Shown in pieces: positions 1 through 6,665 of a stretch of DNA of 13,452 bases (position 1 is its first letter; every line of letters begins with the position of its first letter). The stretch is from CAVYGB01 sp046734815. GTDB lineage: Bacteria; Myxococcota_A; Polyangia; Fen-1088. Location: positions 1 to 13,452 of the forward strand of contig JBKPRZ010000718.1 of assembly GCA_046734815.1 (NCBI GenBank), read 5' to 3'. The notes under the pieces were generated by a model that made no database searches, was not told the DNA's origin, and was given only the letters and a program-made list of their open reading frames with translations. The translations under genes and the position numbers were made by a program.

Positions 1-197
1 GGTATCAGGTGAGGTTGCCTTCGCTCACAGATCGAATCCAAAGCCCTGAACGAGCAGTCCTTACCAGGAACGCCGTGAAGCCGCGCGCCGAGGTCGCCCG
101 CACGAACCTGGCGGCGGCCTGTGAAAATGTCTCTGAACCGCTCAGGTTGCCCAACTAGGCATTTCTCACAATCCCGCTCTTGTGCGGCGGCTGCTGT
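1..197. other. Leading non-coding stretch, no recognisable gene
   Basis: I see no convincing gene here. Short open frames run through it, but none has a ribosome binding site and a recognisable product. The left edge could hold the tail of a gene that begins outside the window; nothing in it identifies one. It presumably contains the promoter of the downstream secreted protein, but I find no clear -35/-10 pair. Confidence 0.4.
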
Positions 198-217
198 AAT
201 CGATCGGTGGATCGATT
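198..217. promoter_or_regulatory. Perfect 8-bp-arm palindrome upstream of the WFSEE-repeat gene
   Basis: The arms AATCGATC and GATCGATT are exact reverse complements separated by the four bases GGTG. The site ends 11 bases before the GGAGGG ribosome binding site of the next gene. The position fits either an operator for a dimeric regulator or a small hairpin in the 5' leader of the mRNA. No T-run follows, so it is not an intrinsic terminator. The function is inferred from position and symmetry only. Confidence 0.5.
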
Positions 218-238
218 GTTCGAGAGACGGAGGGCGAC

Positions 239-865
239 ATGAAGAAGCGAACGACCTTTGTACTGGCCGGTGGGGCGGGGCTGCTGGCGACTGGCGCCGC
301 GCTGGCGGGCGTCACCTTCTGGACGCCCTGGTTCTCCGAGGAGGGACAGAACTGGCAAGCGTGCGGCAGCGACTACGCCGTCGACGGGATGCGGGCGGAC
401 GGAGAGTTTGCCGACAACCTCTCGCTGGGCTGCAGCCCCTGGATCTTCGGATCGCTGCCGGGCGACGGCGACTCGGCCAACAGCTACTGGTCTGACTGGT
501 TCTCGGAAGAGGGAGACAGCGGCGTCGATGAGACCCGTTGCGCGATCTATCCCGATGGCCGCCGCGAGTGCGACACCATCCCGACCGGCAGCAACCTGCA
601 CGTCTGCTTCGGCGGCTTCGGTCCGAAGGAAAAAGGGGTCATCACGGGCATGGCCTGTGACGGCGCGTTCTGCGACAACCTCAGCGTCCAGTGCAAGCGG
701 CCCACCAGCGGCGTGCTGGGCGACTGCTTCTGGACGGGCTGGTTCTCCGAGGAGCAACGACAACTCGATCTCCTGCCCGGCGAATACATCACCGGCGTCG
801 AATGCAACCACGACTATTGCGACAACATGCGGTTTTACGTCTGCGTGCCGCGCTGGCCAAACTGA
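239..865 (+). CDS. Secreted protein with three WFSEE/CDN repeats
   Basis: This 208-residue protein starts with a typical Sec signal (KKR followed by a hydrophobic Ala/Gly/Leu stretch, cleavage near residue 23). The ATG is preceded by GGAGGG at a suitable distance. The mature part has three units. Each begins with an aromatic-W-x-x-WFSEE motif (residues 27-35, 83-91, 164-172) and ends with a G-x-x-x-x-x-x-x-C/A-D-N motif (near 50-65, 137-152, 186-202). Twelve cysteines suggest disulphides. The first unit lacks the inner cysteines that units 2 and 3 share (ADN instead of CDN). The pattern loosely recalls small Cys-rich beta-type secreted proteins with a CDN-x-x-x-x-C ending (dermatopontin or vitelline-membrane-like), but I cannot assign a family. 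It is probably an extracellular binding or structural protein. No operon partner is visible. Confidence 0.85.
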   Translation: MKKRTTFVLAGGAGLLATGAALAGVTFWTPWFSEEGQNWQACGSDYAVDGMRADGEFADNLSLGCSPWIFGSLPGDGDSANSYWSDWFSEEGDSGVDETRCAIYPDGRRECDTIPTGSNLHVCFGGFGPKEKGVITGMACDGAFCDNLSVQCKRPTSGVLGDCFWTGWFSEEQRQLDLLPGEYITGVECNHDYCDNMRFYVCVPRWPN

Positions 866-991
866 ACCGCGCCCGCCACCCTCGGGCCGGGGCCTGCGCG
901 CGGCGGCCGGTTCGGTCACACATTCCCTGCCGATCCCGCCGTGCCTGCAACGAAGACCTCTTGTAAGTCGCGCGGCGAGGTTCCCTGAGCG

Positions 992-1210
992 TCAGCTCCC
1001 GACCCGCACCGTTTCCGCCGAGCGGGAGCCTGGACGCTGGTGGGCGCGGACCACCAGGTTGGGACGCCGCACGGTGCGCGGGCCGATGCCCTTGACCCGG
1101 GCCAGCTCCTCGACGGTGCCGAAGGCGTGCTTGGCCCGGGCTGCCGAGAAGTGGACGACATCTCCAGAGGTTGCACTACGATCTCGGCGAGGGAGCTGTC
1201 CCGGGCCCAT
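992..1210 (-). pseudogene. ComEA-type helix-hairpin-helix fragment
   Basis: On the minus strand, about 1049-1123 encodes a helix-hairpin-helix of the kind that ends ComEA-family DNA-binding proteins: F-G-T-V-E-E-L-A-R-V-K-G-I-G-P-R-T-V-R-R followed by LVV. The KGIGP hairpin is the diagnostic DNA-backbone-binding loop. In competence proteins this domain binds incoming DNA in the periplasm. Only this single hairpin remains. The residues before it do not form the usual first hairpin, there is no signal peptide, and no ribosome binding site precedes the possible start. The tail after LVV also looks unrelated. I read it as a decayed C-terminal scrap rather than a working gene. A small independent helix-hairpin-helix protein is possible but less likely. 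Confidence 0.45.
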
Positions 1211-1492
1211 GAGCCAGGAACAAGAGGAGTTGCTGAGGCAGGTGCGCGACCACTACCAGGTCACCATCCACGGCATCACCCGGTTGCCGCGGGGCCAGGG
1301 AACGCGCAACTGGGTGCTCGAGGGGCCGAGCGGTCGCTTCTTCTCAAGCAGTATGGCGCAGGCGCGAACGCGCGCTCCGCTGCGATCGTCCGCACCCGCG
1401 GGCTCACCGCCCGGGAAAGAAACCTGGTCGTGCTGGCAGTGGTGAACGGTCAGGTCGAGGGCCACCGCCTGAACGCCGGCGCGACCACCTGA
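1209..1492 (+). pseudogene. Frameshifted N-terminal piece of a phosphotransferase-like gene
   Basis: An ATG at 1209 opens a frame reading LLRQVRDHYQ...RLPRGQGTRNWVLEGPSGRFF, which resembles the N-lobe of APH/choline-kinase-type phosphotransferases (strand, glycine-containing turn, strand). Near 1341-1345 the similarity jumps to another frame, which continues with LKQYGAGANAR. The lysine in LKQY sits where the ATP-binding lysine of this fold is expected. A single missing base explains the break. The second frame then runs through a stretch resembling the LTARER-hydrophobic pattern of carboxymuconolactone-decarboxylase-like proteins and stops at 1492. A full kinase needs about 300 residues, and the catalytic C-lobe is absent. 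It is a remnant, possibly of two genes. The family assignment is moderate; the broken state is clear if the assignment is right. Confidence 0.4.
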
Positions 1493-1905
1493 CCCGCGGG
1501 CATACCTTGGCGAGAGACTCGGGCTGTAACTGGTTCGAGGATGTGCCCATGATGATCCAGCATCGTGACTACCAGCCGGTCAGTCCACGGGCGTGCGACT
1601 TGCGGGGCCACATTTGTCGCGTGGGGCGCCACCGCCCGCAGACCGACGACGGAAGCTCCAGATCGCGAGGGTAGCCGCGACAAGCGACGCGGCCGCCCCG
1701 ACTCGCTTGCCCAGGACCCTCGCGCTGAAGATTGGGCAGCTGAAGCACCCCCCGGCCGCCCAGCGGCACGGCCAACCGCCGCACCGCGGGTGCTGCCTTG
1801 GGTGAACTTTCTTCAATATCGAACTGGGGGACGACGTTCCGATGATTTTTGTGGGCTCCTTCGAGCCGGATTCTCGTGTGACGGTTCCGGAGCGGATTTC
1901 TCGCG
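1493..1905. other. Non-coding stretch before the VWA lipoprotein
   Basis: Open frames exist in several phases, as expected at this GC content, but none gives a recognisable protein or is preceded by a ribosome binding site. The last part, from about 1800, is less GC-rich and is the likely promoter region of the downstream lipoprotein. I could not place a convincing promoter. Confidence 0.4.
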
Positions 1906-1911
1906 AAGGAG
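1906..1911 (+). promoter_or_regulatory. Ribosome binding site AAGGAG of the VWA lipoprotein
   Basis: AAGGAG lies six bases before the ATG at 1918. It fixes the start despite the unusually long Arg-rich stretch before the hydrophobic signal core. Confidence 0.75.
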
Positions 1912-1917
1912 ACCCGT

Positions 1918-3372
1918 ATGGATCGTTGCGACCGCAGACGCGGAGACGGTGGCGTGTCCTCGGCCTCATATGGGAGAGCCCTGGCGCACCCTCGGGGCGC
2001 GGGGCTGCTGCTGGCCCTGCTGAGCGCGGCCTGCGGTCCTCCTCAGCTCCAGAAGCCGGGCAGCGGCCCGGGCGCGCTCCCCGACCCCTCGGCGGCGCCG
2101 ACCTTCTCCCTGCCCGACGCCGCTGCCGGCGCGACGCCGGCACCGGGCCCGCCCTCCACGACCTGCGCCGGTGAAGTTCACAAGGCGGAGGTCGTGCCGG
2201 TGGATCTGATGTTGTTGATGGACACCTCCGCCTCGATGAACAGCGGCTTCGCCGGACGCACCATGTGGGACAGAGCCCAGCTCGCGCTCTCGGGGTTCAT
2301 CAGCGACCCCGCCTCCGCCGGTCTGGGGGTGGGTTTGCAGTTCTTTCCGATCAGCGTGCAGCGGCCCTGCACCACCGACCTGGACTGCGTGGATATGGGC
2401 GGGGTCTGCCACCGGCGCGACATGTGTGCGGGACCGGATCCGCTCGCCCCCGGAGAACGCTGCCGCGCCGCCGACGCACAGCCGTCGACCGACTGTGCGG
2501 GCGGCGCGATGTGTGTCCCCACCGGCGCCTGCTCGGTCAGCGGCGCGCTGTGCACGAACGCTGGCGAGGCTTGCCCGGGCGGGGCCGGCACCTGCATGGC
2601 ATTGCCCGCCCTCTGCGTGACGGGGATCCACACCGGCGGGTGCGAGGCCGCCAACTACGAGACGCCCGCGGTCCCCATCGGGGAATTGCCGGGTGTGCAG
2701 GGGCCGTTGCTGACGGCGATCTACGGCCGCTACACCGACGGCGGCACGCCCATGAGCCCGGCGGTGCAGGGGGCGTTGGCCCATCTGCGCGCGCACCTGG
2801 CTGCCCATCCCGGCCACAAGGGCGTGCTGGTGCTGGTCACCGACGGCACGCCCTCCCTCTGCGGCGAGGTGGCCGACGTCGCCGCGCACCTGGCCGTCGC
2901 GCGCCTCACCTCGCCGTCCATCAGCTCGTACGTCATCGGTTTGTTCTTCAAGAGCGCGCTGGCGGAGTTGCAGCCGAAGTTCGACCAGCTGGCCAGCGCG
3001 GGCGGCAGCGACAAGGCCATCTTGCTGGAGCCGGGCACCGACCTGACCGGCCGGCTGCAGGAGGCGCTCACCCGGATCCGCGGCCACCTGGCCTGCGAAT
3101 ATCGGATCCCGACGCCGCCCAGCGGCGGGCGCATCGATCCCAGCAAGGTGAACCTGCATTACACCGGCGAAGGTGCCTCCGAGGACATCCCCTACGTCGA
3201 GAGCGCCGACCGCTGCGACCCCACCCGCGGGGGCTGGTATTACGACATCCCGCCGGTCCTGGGCGCCCCCACCCGCATCGTCACCTGCGAAGCCACCTGC
3301 CGCCGCTTCCAGTCCAGCGAGAAGGGCCAGGTGGATCTGGTCTACGGCTGCCGCACGGTGGGCATCGACTAG
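1918..3372 (+). CDS. VWA-domain lipoprotein with Cys-rich insert
   Basis: This 484-residue protein has an AAGGAG ribosome binding site at 1906-1911, six bases before ATG. The N-terminus ends in a lipobox, LLSAAC, with acylated Cys39, so it is probably anchored to a membrane facing the periplasm or cell surface. A Pro/Ala-rich linker (about 42-80) precedes a von Willebrand A domain. The metal-ion-dependent adhesion site is complete: D102-T-S104-A-S106, Thr277 in GGTP, and Asp309 in VTDG. A Cys-rich segment of about 90 residues (151-242), with spacing like C-x5-C-x6-C, is inserted between the first strands and the rest of the domain. A C-terminal region (about 393-484) carries more cysteines. 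Such proteins bind ligands through a divalent cation. Neighbours give no partner. The substrate is unknown. Confidence 0.9.
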   Translation: MDRCDRRRGDGGVSSASYGRALAHPRGAGLLLALLSAACGPPQLQKPGSGPGALPDPSAAPTFSLPDAAAGATPAPGPPSTTCAGEVHKAEVVPVDLMLLMDTSASMNSGFAGRTMWDRAQLALSGFISDPASAGLGVGLQFFPISVQRPCTTDLDCVDMGGVCHRRDMCAGPDPLAPGERCRAADAQPSTDCAGGAMCVPTGACSVSGALCTNAGEACPGGAGTCMALPALCVTGIHTGGCEAANYETPAVPIGELPGVQGPLLTAIYGRYTDGGTPMSPAVQGALAHLRAHLAAHPGHKGVLVLVTDGTPSLCGEVADVAAHLAVARLTSPSISSYVIGLFFKSALAELQPKFDQLASAGGSDKAILLEPGTDLTGRLQEALTRIRGHLACEYRIPTPPSGGRIDPSKVNLHYTGEGASEDIPYVESADRCDPTRGGWYYDIPPVLGAPTRIVTCEATCRRFQSSEKGQVDLVYGCRTVGID

Positions 3373-3836
3373 GGTAGTTGGAGACGAGCCGCCGCCGCCG
3401 GGCAGTTAGATCGTGCCGTGCGCCTGGCGGGGAATTACCAGTGCACCGCCGCCGCGCGGCGCCGGCAACGGGTTACGCCCGCGCTGCACCCAGGGAAAAA
3501 CCATGGCCGACAGCCTGTCGCTTCGGGACCGTCATACGGCAGCAGGCGCCACGGACAGCCAGGTGTCTTCTCCGTTTCTGCAGCGTTCCGAGCTCGTCCT
3601 GGAGCGCCGCGCTGAAGGACGTGGCGGTCGCCGTCACTTCGACGAACAAGTTCAAGTAGAGTCGACCTCGGACCCAAAACCTGGTCTGGGCATCGAGGGC
3701 CGCGGCGAATGCTTCGAACAGTAGCTGGGACGAACGGAGACACTCACGGGCCTGCAAGGGTACGCGCCGCACGTTCATGCGCTGCCCGACGGCACTGGCA
3801 GCGGACCAACATGGGTAGGGCCCGGCGCAGCGTGAG
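3373..3836. other. 464-bp gap with one doubtful minus-strand frame
   Basis: No certain gene. The most protein-like frame is on the minus strand at 3473-3778. Its first ~65 residues (MNVRRVPLQAR... to ALQDELGTLQ) look like amphipathic helices with balanced composition, then it degenerates into Arg/Ala-rich sequence. It lacks a ribosome binding site and I recognise no family. It may be a remnant of a small helical protein or chance. I found no terminator hairpin after the VWA gene and no promoter for the patatin gene that I can defend. Confidence 0.3.
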
Positions 3837-4799
3837 ATGCCGATGACCGCTTACAAGATGATGATCAGGCTGGGCACAGGTTCCGCGTTGCTCGCCTCGC
3901 TCCTCGGATGTGCTCATTCGCCTGCTCAGGGAGAGGCCTCCGCCCGACCACGCACCTGTCTGGTTCTTTCGGTGGGTGGAGCGAAGGCTATCGCAGAGAT
4001 CGGTGCGGTGATGGCCCTGCGGGACGCCGGCATCCAGATCGATTGTATCGCCGGCAACAGCATGGGCGCCGTGGTTTCCGGACTGTTCGCGACAGCTCCC
4101 GGCGAAAACCTGCTGGGCCGATTTCGTACCTTCAGAGACAGATACTTGGCGCAGACGAGGAAGGACGTGACCGACGCTGGATTCGAAGGTGGTTTGGTCG
4201 GAGCTCTCATTGTTGCTGTCACTGGCGGCGCGGCCCTGCCGTTACTTGCGGCGGTCGGGGTCGGATCCCTCGTTGGCGCTGGCAACATCGAGCGGAGGGA
4301 CAGAGATCGGATGGTCCGGGTTCTTGACGATCAGTTCCAGGGGGTGGCGATCGAGAACCTCAACATCCCGTACGTGACCTTCTATCAACAGCAAGAAGGA
4401 GACGGCCTCCGGATTATGGAAGCAAGGAAGGGCAACCTCGCTCGAAGTATCGGGCGCAGCATCGCCAATCCCTTTGTGTTCGAGAACCTGGACGTCCGGA
4501 CTCAGCGCCAACTTGACCCCGGAAGCGATCGGCTATCCGCAGTTCCAGTGGAAGACACGTGTCGTGTTTTCCCGGGTCACCGGCTCATTGCGATCAATGT
4601 GACAGACCAACCGTTGATGTATTCAAGAGCGATGACGTGCCCGGTCGAGGAAGTCGCGATAGGTGTCGGCCACGTGGACGCCCGCGCCCTCTTCAGCGGA
4701 GATGAACAGGAATTAGAGCGGGTGGTCCAGATCGGTCGCGATGCTATCCGCAGATTGCAGGCGGTCGCGAAAGCTCGGGAAAGGCGCCACGTAGACTGA
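3837..4799 (+). CDS. Patatin-like phospholipase lipoprotein
   Basis: This 320-residue protein has a lipoprotein signal ending LLGC (Cys25). The patatin fold is shown by the oxyanion-type glycine loop SVGGAKAIAEIG (about 45-56), the nucleophile elbow GNSMG with Ser75, and SGLFA just after. Patatins are acyl hydrolases with a Ser-Asp dyad acting on phospholipids or other acyl esters. The second residue of the dyad normally sits in DGG or DGA; here the matching place reads L-D227-P-G-S, so Asp is kept but the motif is altered. A Gly/Ala/Val-rich hydrophobic segment (about 119-149) is inserted after the elbow and may touch or cross a membrane. There is no strong ribosome binding site. ATG codons at 3843, 3858 and 3861 are alternative starts. 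It is probably a periplasmic or surface lipase-like enzyme; its activity is not certain given the altered motif. Confidence 0.85.
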   Translation: MPMTAYKMMIRLGTGSALLASLLGCAHSPAQGEASARPRTCLVLSVGGAKAIAEIGAVMALRDAGIQIDCIAGNSMGAVVSGLFATAPGENLLGRFRTFRDRYLAQTRKDVTDAGFEGGLVGALIVAVTGGAALPLLAAVGVGSLVGAGNIERRDRDRMVRVLDDQFQGVAIENLNIPYVTFYQQQEGDGLRIMEARKGNLARSIGRSIANPFVFENLDVRTQRQLDPGSDRLSAVPVEDTCRVFPGHRLIAINVTDQPLMYSRAMTCPVEEVAIGVGHVDARALFSGDEQELERVVQIGRDAIRRLQAVAKARERRHVD

Positions 4800-4847
4800 C
4801 CCCCTTGCGCCACTGAAAGCGCCCCCCCCTGCACGCAGGAGGGACCG

Positions 4848-5100
4848 ATGAGCGCAGACACCGAGAAGATGGCACCCCCGCACGCGGAGGTGCTGATGCT
4901 GGCTCCGGAAATCGTTTGGCAGATCGAGCAGTTATCGAAGCTGGGCTGGCTGGATGGTCCGGCAGCGGGCAACGCCGTAGTGGTGCGCCGATTGCTGGCG
5001 GAGCGTGGATCGAGGTGCCGCTGCGGACCTTGCAGCGGACGCTGAGCGGGCATCGGCGTGCGCTTCGAGACGGCCCCGGGTCACCGACTCACATGGCCGC
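4848..5100 (+). pseudogene. istA: Decayed IS21-family transposase (IstA) remnant
   Basis: Three consecutive pieces match the order of the IstA N-terminal half but lie in alternating frames. The first is LAPEIVWQIEQLSKLGW (about 4899-4949), the helix-turn-helix start. After an internal deletion, NAVVVRRLLAERG follows (4971-5009). One base is then missing, and IEVPLRTLQRTLSGHRR follows in another frame (5009-5059). The reading returns to the first frame as VRFETAPGH (5058-5084), the segment just before the DDE catalytic domain. The catalytic domain and IstB are absent. An AGGAGGG ribosome binding site (4837-4843) with ATG 4848 survives from the original element. IS21 elements use IstA as transposase with the IstB ATPase helper. 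This copy cannot be active. I could not delimit terminal repeats. Confidence 0.65.
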
Positions 5101-5486
5101 CCAAGATTGTTAGCGGACGCTCGGAAGAGCGAGTGTCGGCGGCGGGGCTTGTTCCAAGACGTCGAAGAGCGGTCCGCGCCGACTCCGCGCGGCCCTCGCT
5201 GACAAATCGAATAACGGTCGGGCCCCATTGGACGTGCCGGTCGACGATGACTGAAAAGCTCACGGAGGCGTGCTGGCCGCGCCCGGCGGCCGAGGACTCC
5301 AGGTTCTGATTTTGGGCGTTCGTGGCGTTCGGGAGGCTCCAGAACCGCGTGACGACGGCCGCCGTGCGCTTCGGCTCTAAGCAAGACCGTCTGGCCGACG
5401 CGTGCCGGAGGAAGAACGAGAACAACTGCTCGTCGTGGCCGAGGCGGAGCTGCCGGCGGAACGGTTCTCCAGCGCGACGAAGCCGG
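5101..5486. other. Unassigned decayed stretch between the IS remnant and the dehydratase fragment
   Basis: Long open frames exist here, notably on the minus strand at 5081-5542 (containing DEQLFSFFLRHAS), but none has a start signal or a recognisable product. Given an IS remnant on one side and a truncated gene on the other, this is probably shuffled or degraded DNA. Confidence 0.35.
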
Positions 5487-5744
5487 TCAGCCCCGTCCGA
5501 ACCCCAAATCCAATCCGATGAGGAACAGAGTAGCCGGGCCATTGCTGTAGCCGAAGAAGCGATTTTCGTTGGTGGGATGGATGATGCGCAGGAAGCCGCC
5601 CAGCGTGCGCGTCGGGCTGCGCGCGGCGATGACCCGCATCACGGGCGACACGGTCAGGCCCCGCCCGCCGATGGTGCAATCGGCGTCGCAGCGGGTTTCG
5701 GCGTAGACGATTCCCAGGCCGCCCCAGGGGGCGCCCGCGGACAT
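5487..5744 (-). pseudogene. Unrecognised coding-like fragment, 85 codons
   Basis: This minus-strand frame reads like real protein: GLGIVYAETRCDADCTIGGRG, then LGGFLRIIHPTNENRFFGYS and LFLIGLDLGFG, with alternating polar and hydrophobic residues suggestive of beta-strands. It has no ribosome binding site and lies directly downstream of, but in a different frame from, the truncated LanB. It does not match the LanB sequence I would expect next. I consider it the tail of another gene brought next to lanB by a deletion or rearrangement. The family is unknown. Confidence 0.3.
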
Positions 5745-5790
5745 TAGCGGGGGGGCAGTGAGTACAAGGTTGGTTTTTCGTTTGCGTCAA

Positions 5791-6153
5791 GAATCGGGTT
5801 CCGGCGAACAGGCCAAAGGGCGTGGCTCGGCCCGCCATCCGCATGAGGTATCGAACCAGCGGCGGCTCCAGGCTGCGCGCCGCTGCGCTGTCGTCGCCGT
5901 CCAGCCAGGCGGGCAGCCGCGCGCAGAGGCTGGGCGAGGCCGCTTGCAGCGCCGCCCGGACCTCCCGCCGGCGCACCAGCTCACGCAGCCGCGATCGAAG
6001 GAGCGCGACATCACGCGCGAGGGCGGCGTCCAGGTCGCCCCCTCGCGCGTCCGCCGTGACCGCTTCCAGTCCCTCGCACCAGGCAGCGATCAGATCCCAG
6101 GCCAACGCCGGCGTGCGCAGGTGAAAAAAGTCGGCGGCGACGAACTGGCCCAC
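5791..6153 (-). pseudogene. lanB: Truncated lantibiotic dehydratase (LanB) N-terminus
   Basis: From a GTG at 6153, 14 bases after the stop of the nearest precursor gene, the frame encodes the start of a LanB dehydratase. FFHLRTP (residues 9-15) matches the N-terminal strand; ASPSL (about 72-76) and RYLMRMAGRATPFGLFAG (101-118) are highly characteristic of the LanB N-domain. LanB glutamylates Ser/Thr of a lanthipeptide precursor from Glu-tRNA and then eliminates glutamate to give dehydroamino acids. Full LanB proteins have roughly 800-1000 residues. Here similarity ends at about residue 121, and the same frame continues into low-complexity Arg-rich sequence, stopping at 5377. The elimination domain is absent, so the gene cannot encode a working dehydratase. 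Its place after three precursor genes shows it belonged to their operon. The GTG start is a best guess; no ATG or clear ribosome binding site is present. Confidence 0.75.
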
Positions 6154-6167
6154 TTCGACCGGCTTGC

Positions 6168-6356
6168 CTATTCGACCTGCGCCGGCTTCGTGTTCGTGTG
6201 GGCCATGCAGGTCTCCTGGCAAGTGAGGGCCCCCCCACAACCGCCCCCGCTGTTCATCGGGCAACCTTCGGCTCCTCCGGCGACATGGTCCAGGTCGGCG
6301 GTCGGTATCTCCTCGACGGCGGATTCGTCCAGCTTGGGCAGCTTCTCATCGCTCAT
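6168..6356 (-). CDS. RiPP precursor peptide 1 (lanthipeptide-like)
   Basis: This is a 62-residue peptide. The leader runs MSDEKLPKLDESAVEEIP and on to DLDHVAGG (residues 21-28), acidic and ending in a double-glycine site. The core of 34 residues has Cys at 32, 40, 46 and 50 plus Ser36, Thr45, Thr49, Thr54 and Thr56, which could supply dehydroamino acids for thioether rings. The LPKLDE stretch resembles the F-x-L-D box that class I leaders use to bind LanB and LanC, while the VAGG ending resembles the double-Gly leaders cut by C39-type protease-exporters. Its ribosome binding site is weak (only CGGGAA upstream), unlike those of the other two peptides. It is nearest to lanB. It shares leader layout and Cys number with its two neighbours. 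The modification type is inferred from lanC and lanB nearby. Confidence 0.8.
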   Translation of the reverse strand: MSDEKLPKLDESAVEEIPTADLDHVAGGAEGCPMNSGGGCGGALTCQETCMAHTNTKPAQVE

Positions 6357-6386
6357 TGTGCATTTTCCCGGGTGTGCGGTGGTCGG

Positions 6387-6599
6387 CTATTCGAATTCGG
6401 CGTCTAGCTTGGTGCCCGGGCAGGTGTTTTGACACCCGCATCCGGCAGGCTGGTCACCACCGTTGCTCTGGACGCAGGTGATTCCGCCGCCGCCTGCGAC
6501 CTCCTCGAGGTCCTGCAACGGGATTTCCTCGACCGCGTTTTCGTCGAGGCTGGGCAGTTTTGTCTTGATGCCATCCGTGGGCTTTCTGTCGTCGCTCAT
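6387..6599 (-). CDS. RiPP precursor peptide 2 (lanthipeptide-like)
   Basis: This 70-residue peptide has a GGAGG ribosome binding site six bases before ATG. The leader contains LPSLDENAVEEIP (15-27), almost the same as peptide 1, then DLEEVAGG (30-37). The core begins near residue 38 and contains ITC, then GCGCQNTCPGTK, with Cys at 42, 54, 56 and 60 and candidate Ser/Thr at 41, 45, 59 and 63. The core is clearly paralogous to peptide 3 (ITC...GCGC-x-x-TCP-x-TK) and less so to peptide 1. Thirty bases separate its stop from peptide 1, so all three are probably one transcript with the lanB remnant. The Asp/Glu-rich tail after TK may be removed or retained; this cannot be told from sequence. Confidence 0.85.
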   Translation of the reverse strand: MSDDRKPTDGIKTKLPSLDENAVEEIPLQDLEEVAGGGGITCVQSNGGDQPAGCGCQNTCPGTKLDAEFE

Positions 6600-6665
6600 G
6601 TGTGTCCTCCGGTGTCGCGTTCATCCGGAGTGACGCTCGAGCGGGCCGCTTCCTTTCACGGACCT
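6592..6665. repeat. Direct repeat copy A (5' leader of precursor 2)
   Basis: These 74 bases align without gaps to 6813-6886, offset by 221 bases. They cover the start codon, the ribosome binding site and the upstream spacer. They mark the boundary of a tandem duplication that produced precursor genes 2 and 3. Confidence 0.8.
6606..6610 (-). promoter_or_regulatory. Ribosome binding site GGAGG of precursor 2
   Basis: On the minus strand GGAGG is followed by six bases and ATG. The same arrangement precedes precursor 3, which supports both starts. Confidence 0.8.

Noticed and set aside
258..1208. Upstream part of a plus-strand frame that runs into the phosphotransferase fragment
   Set aside because: This part lies over the WFSEE-repeat gene in another phase and has Thr/Ser/Arg-rich composition; only the part from 1209 resembles a protein family.
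1966..3159. Minus-strand frame (397 codons) opposite the VWA gene
   Set aside because: It is a shadow of the VWA gene, without ribosome binding site or motif.
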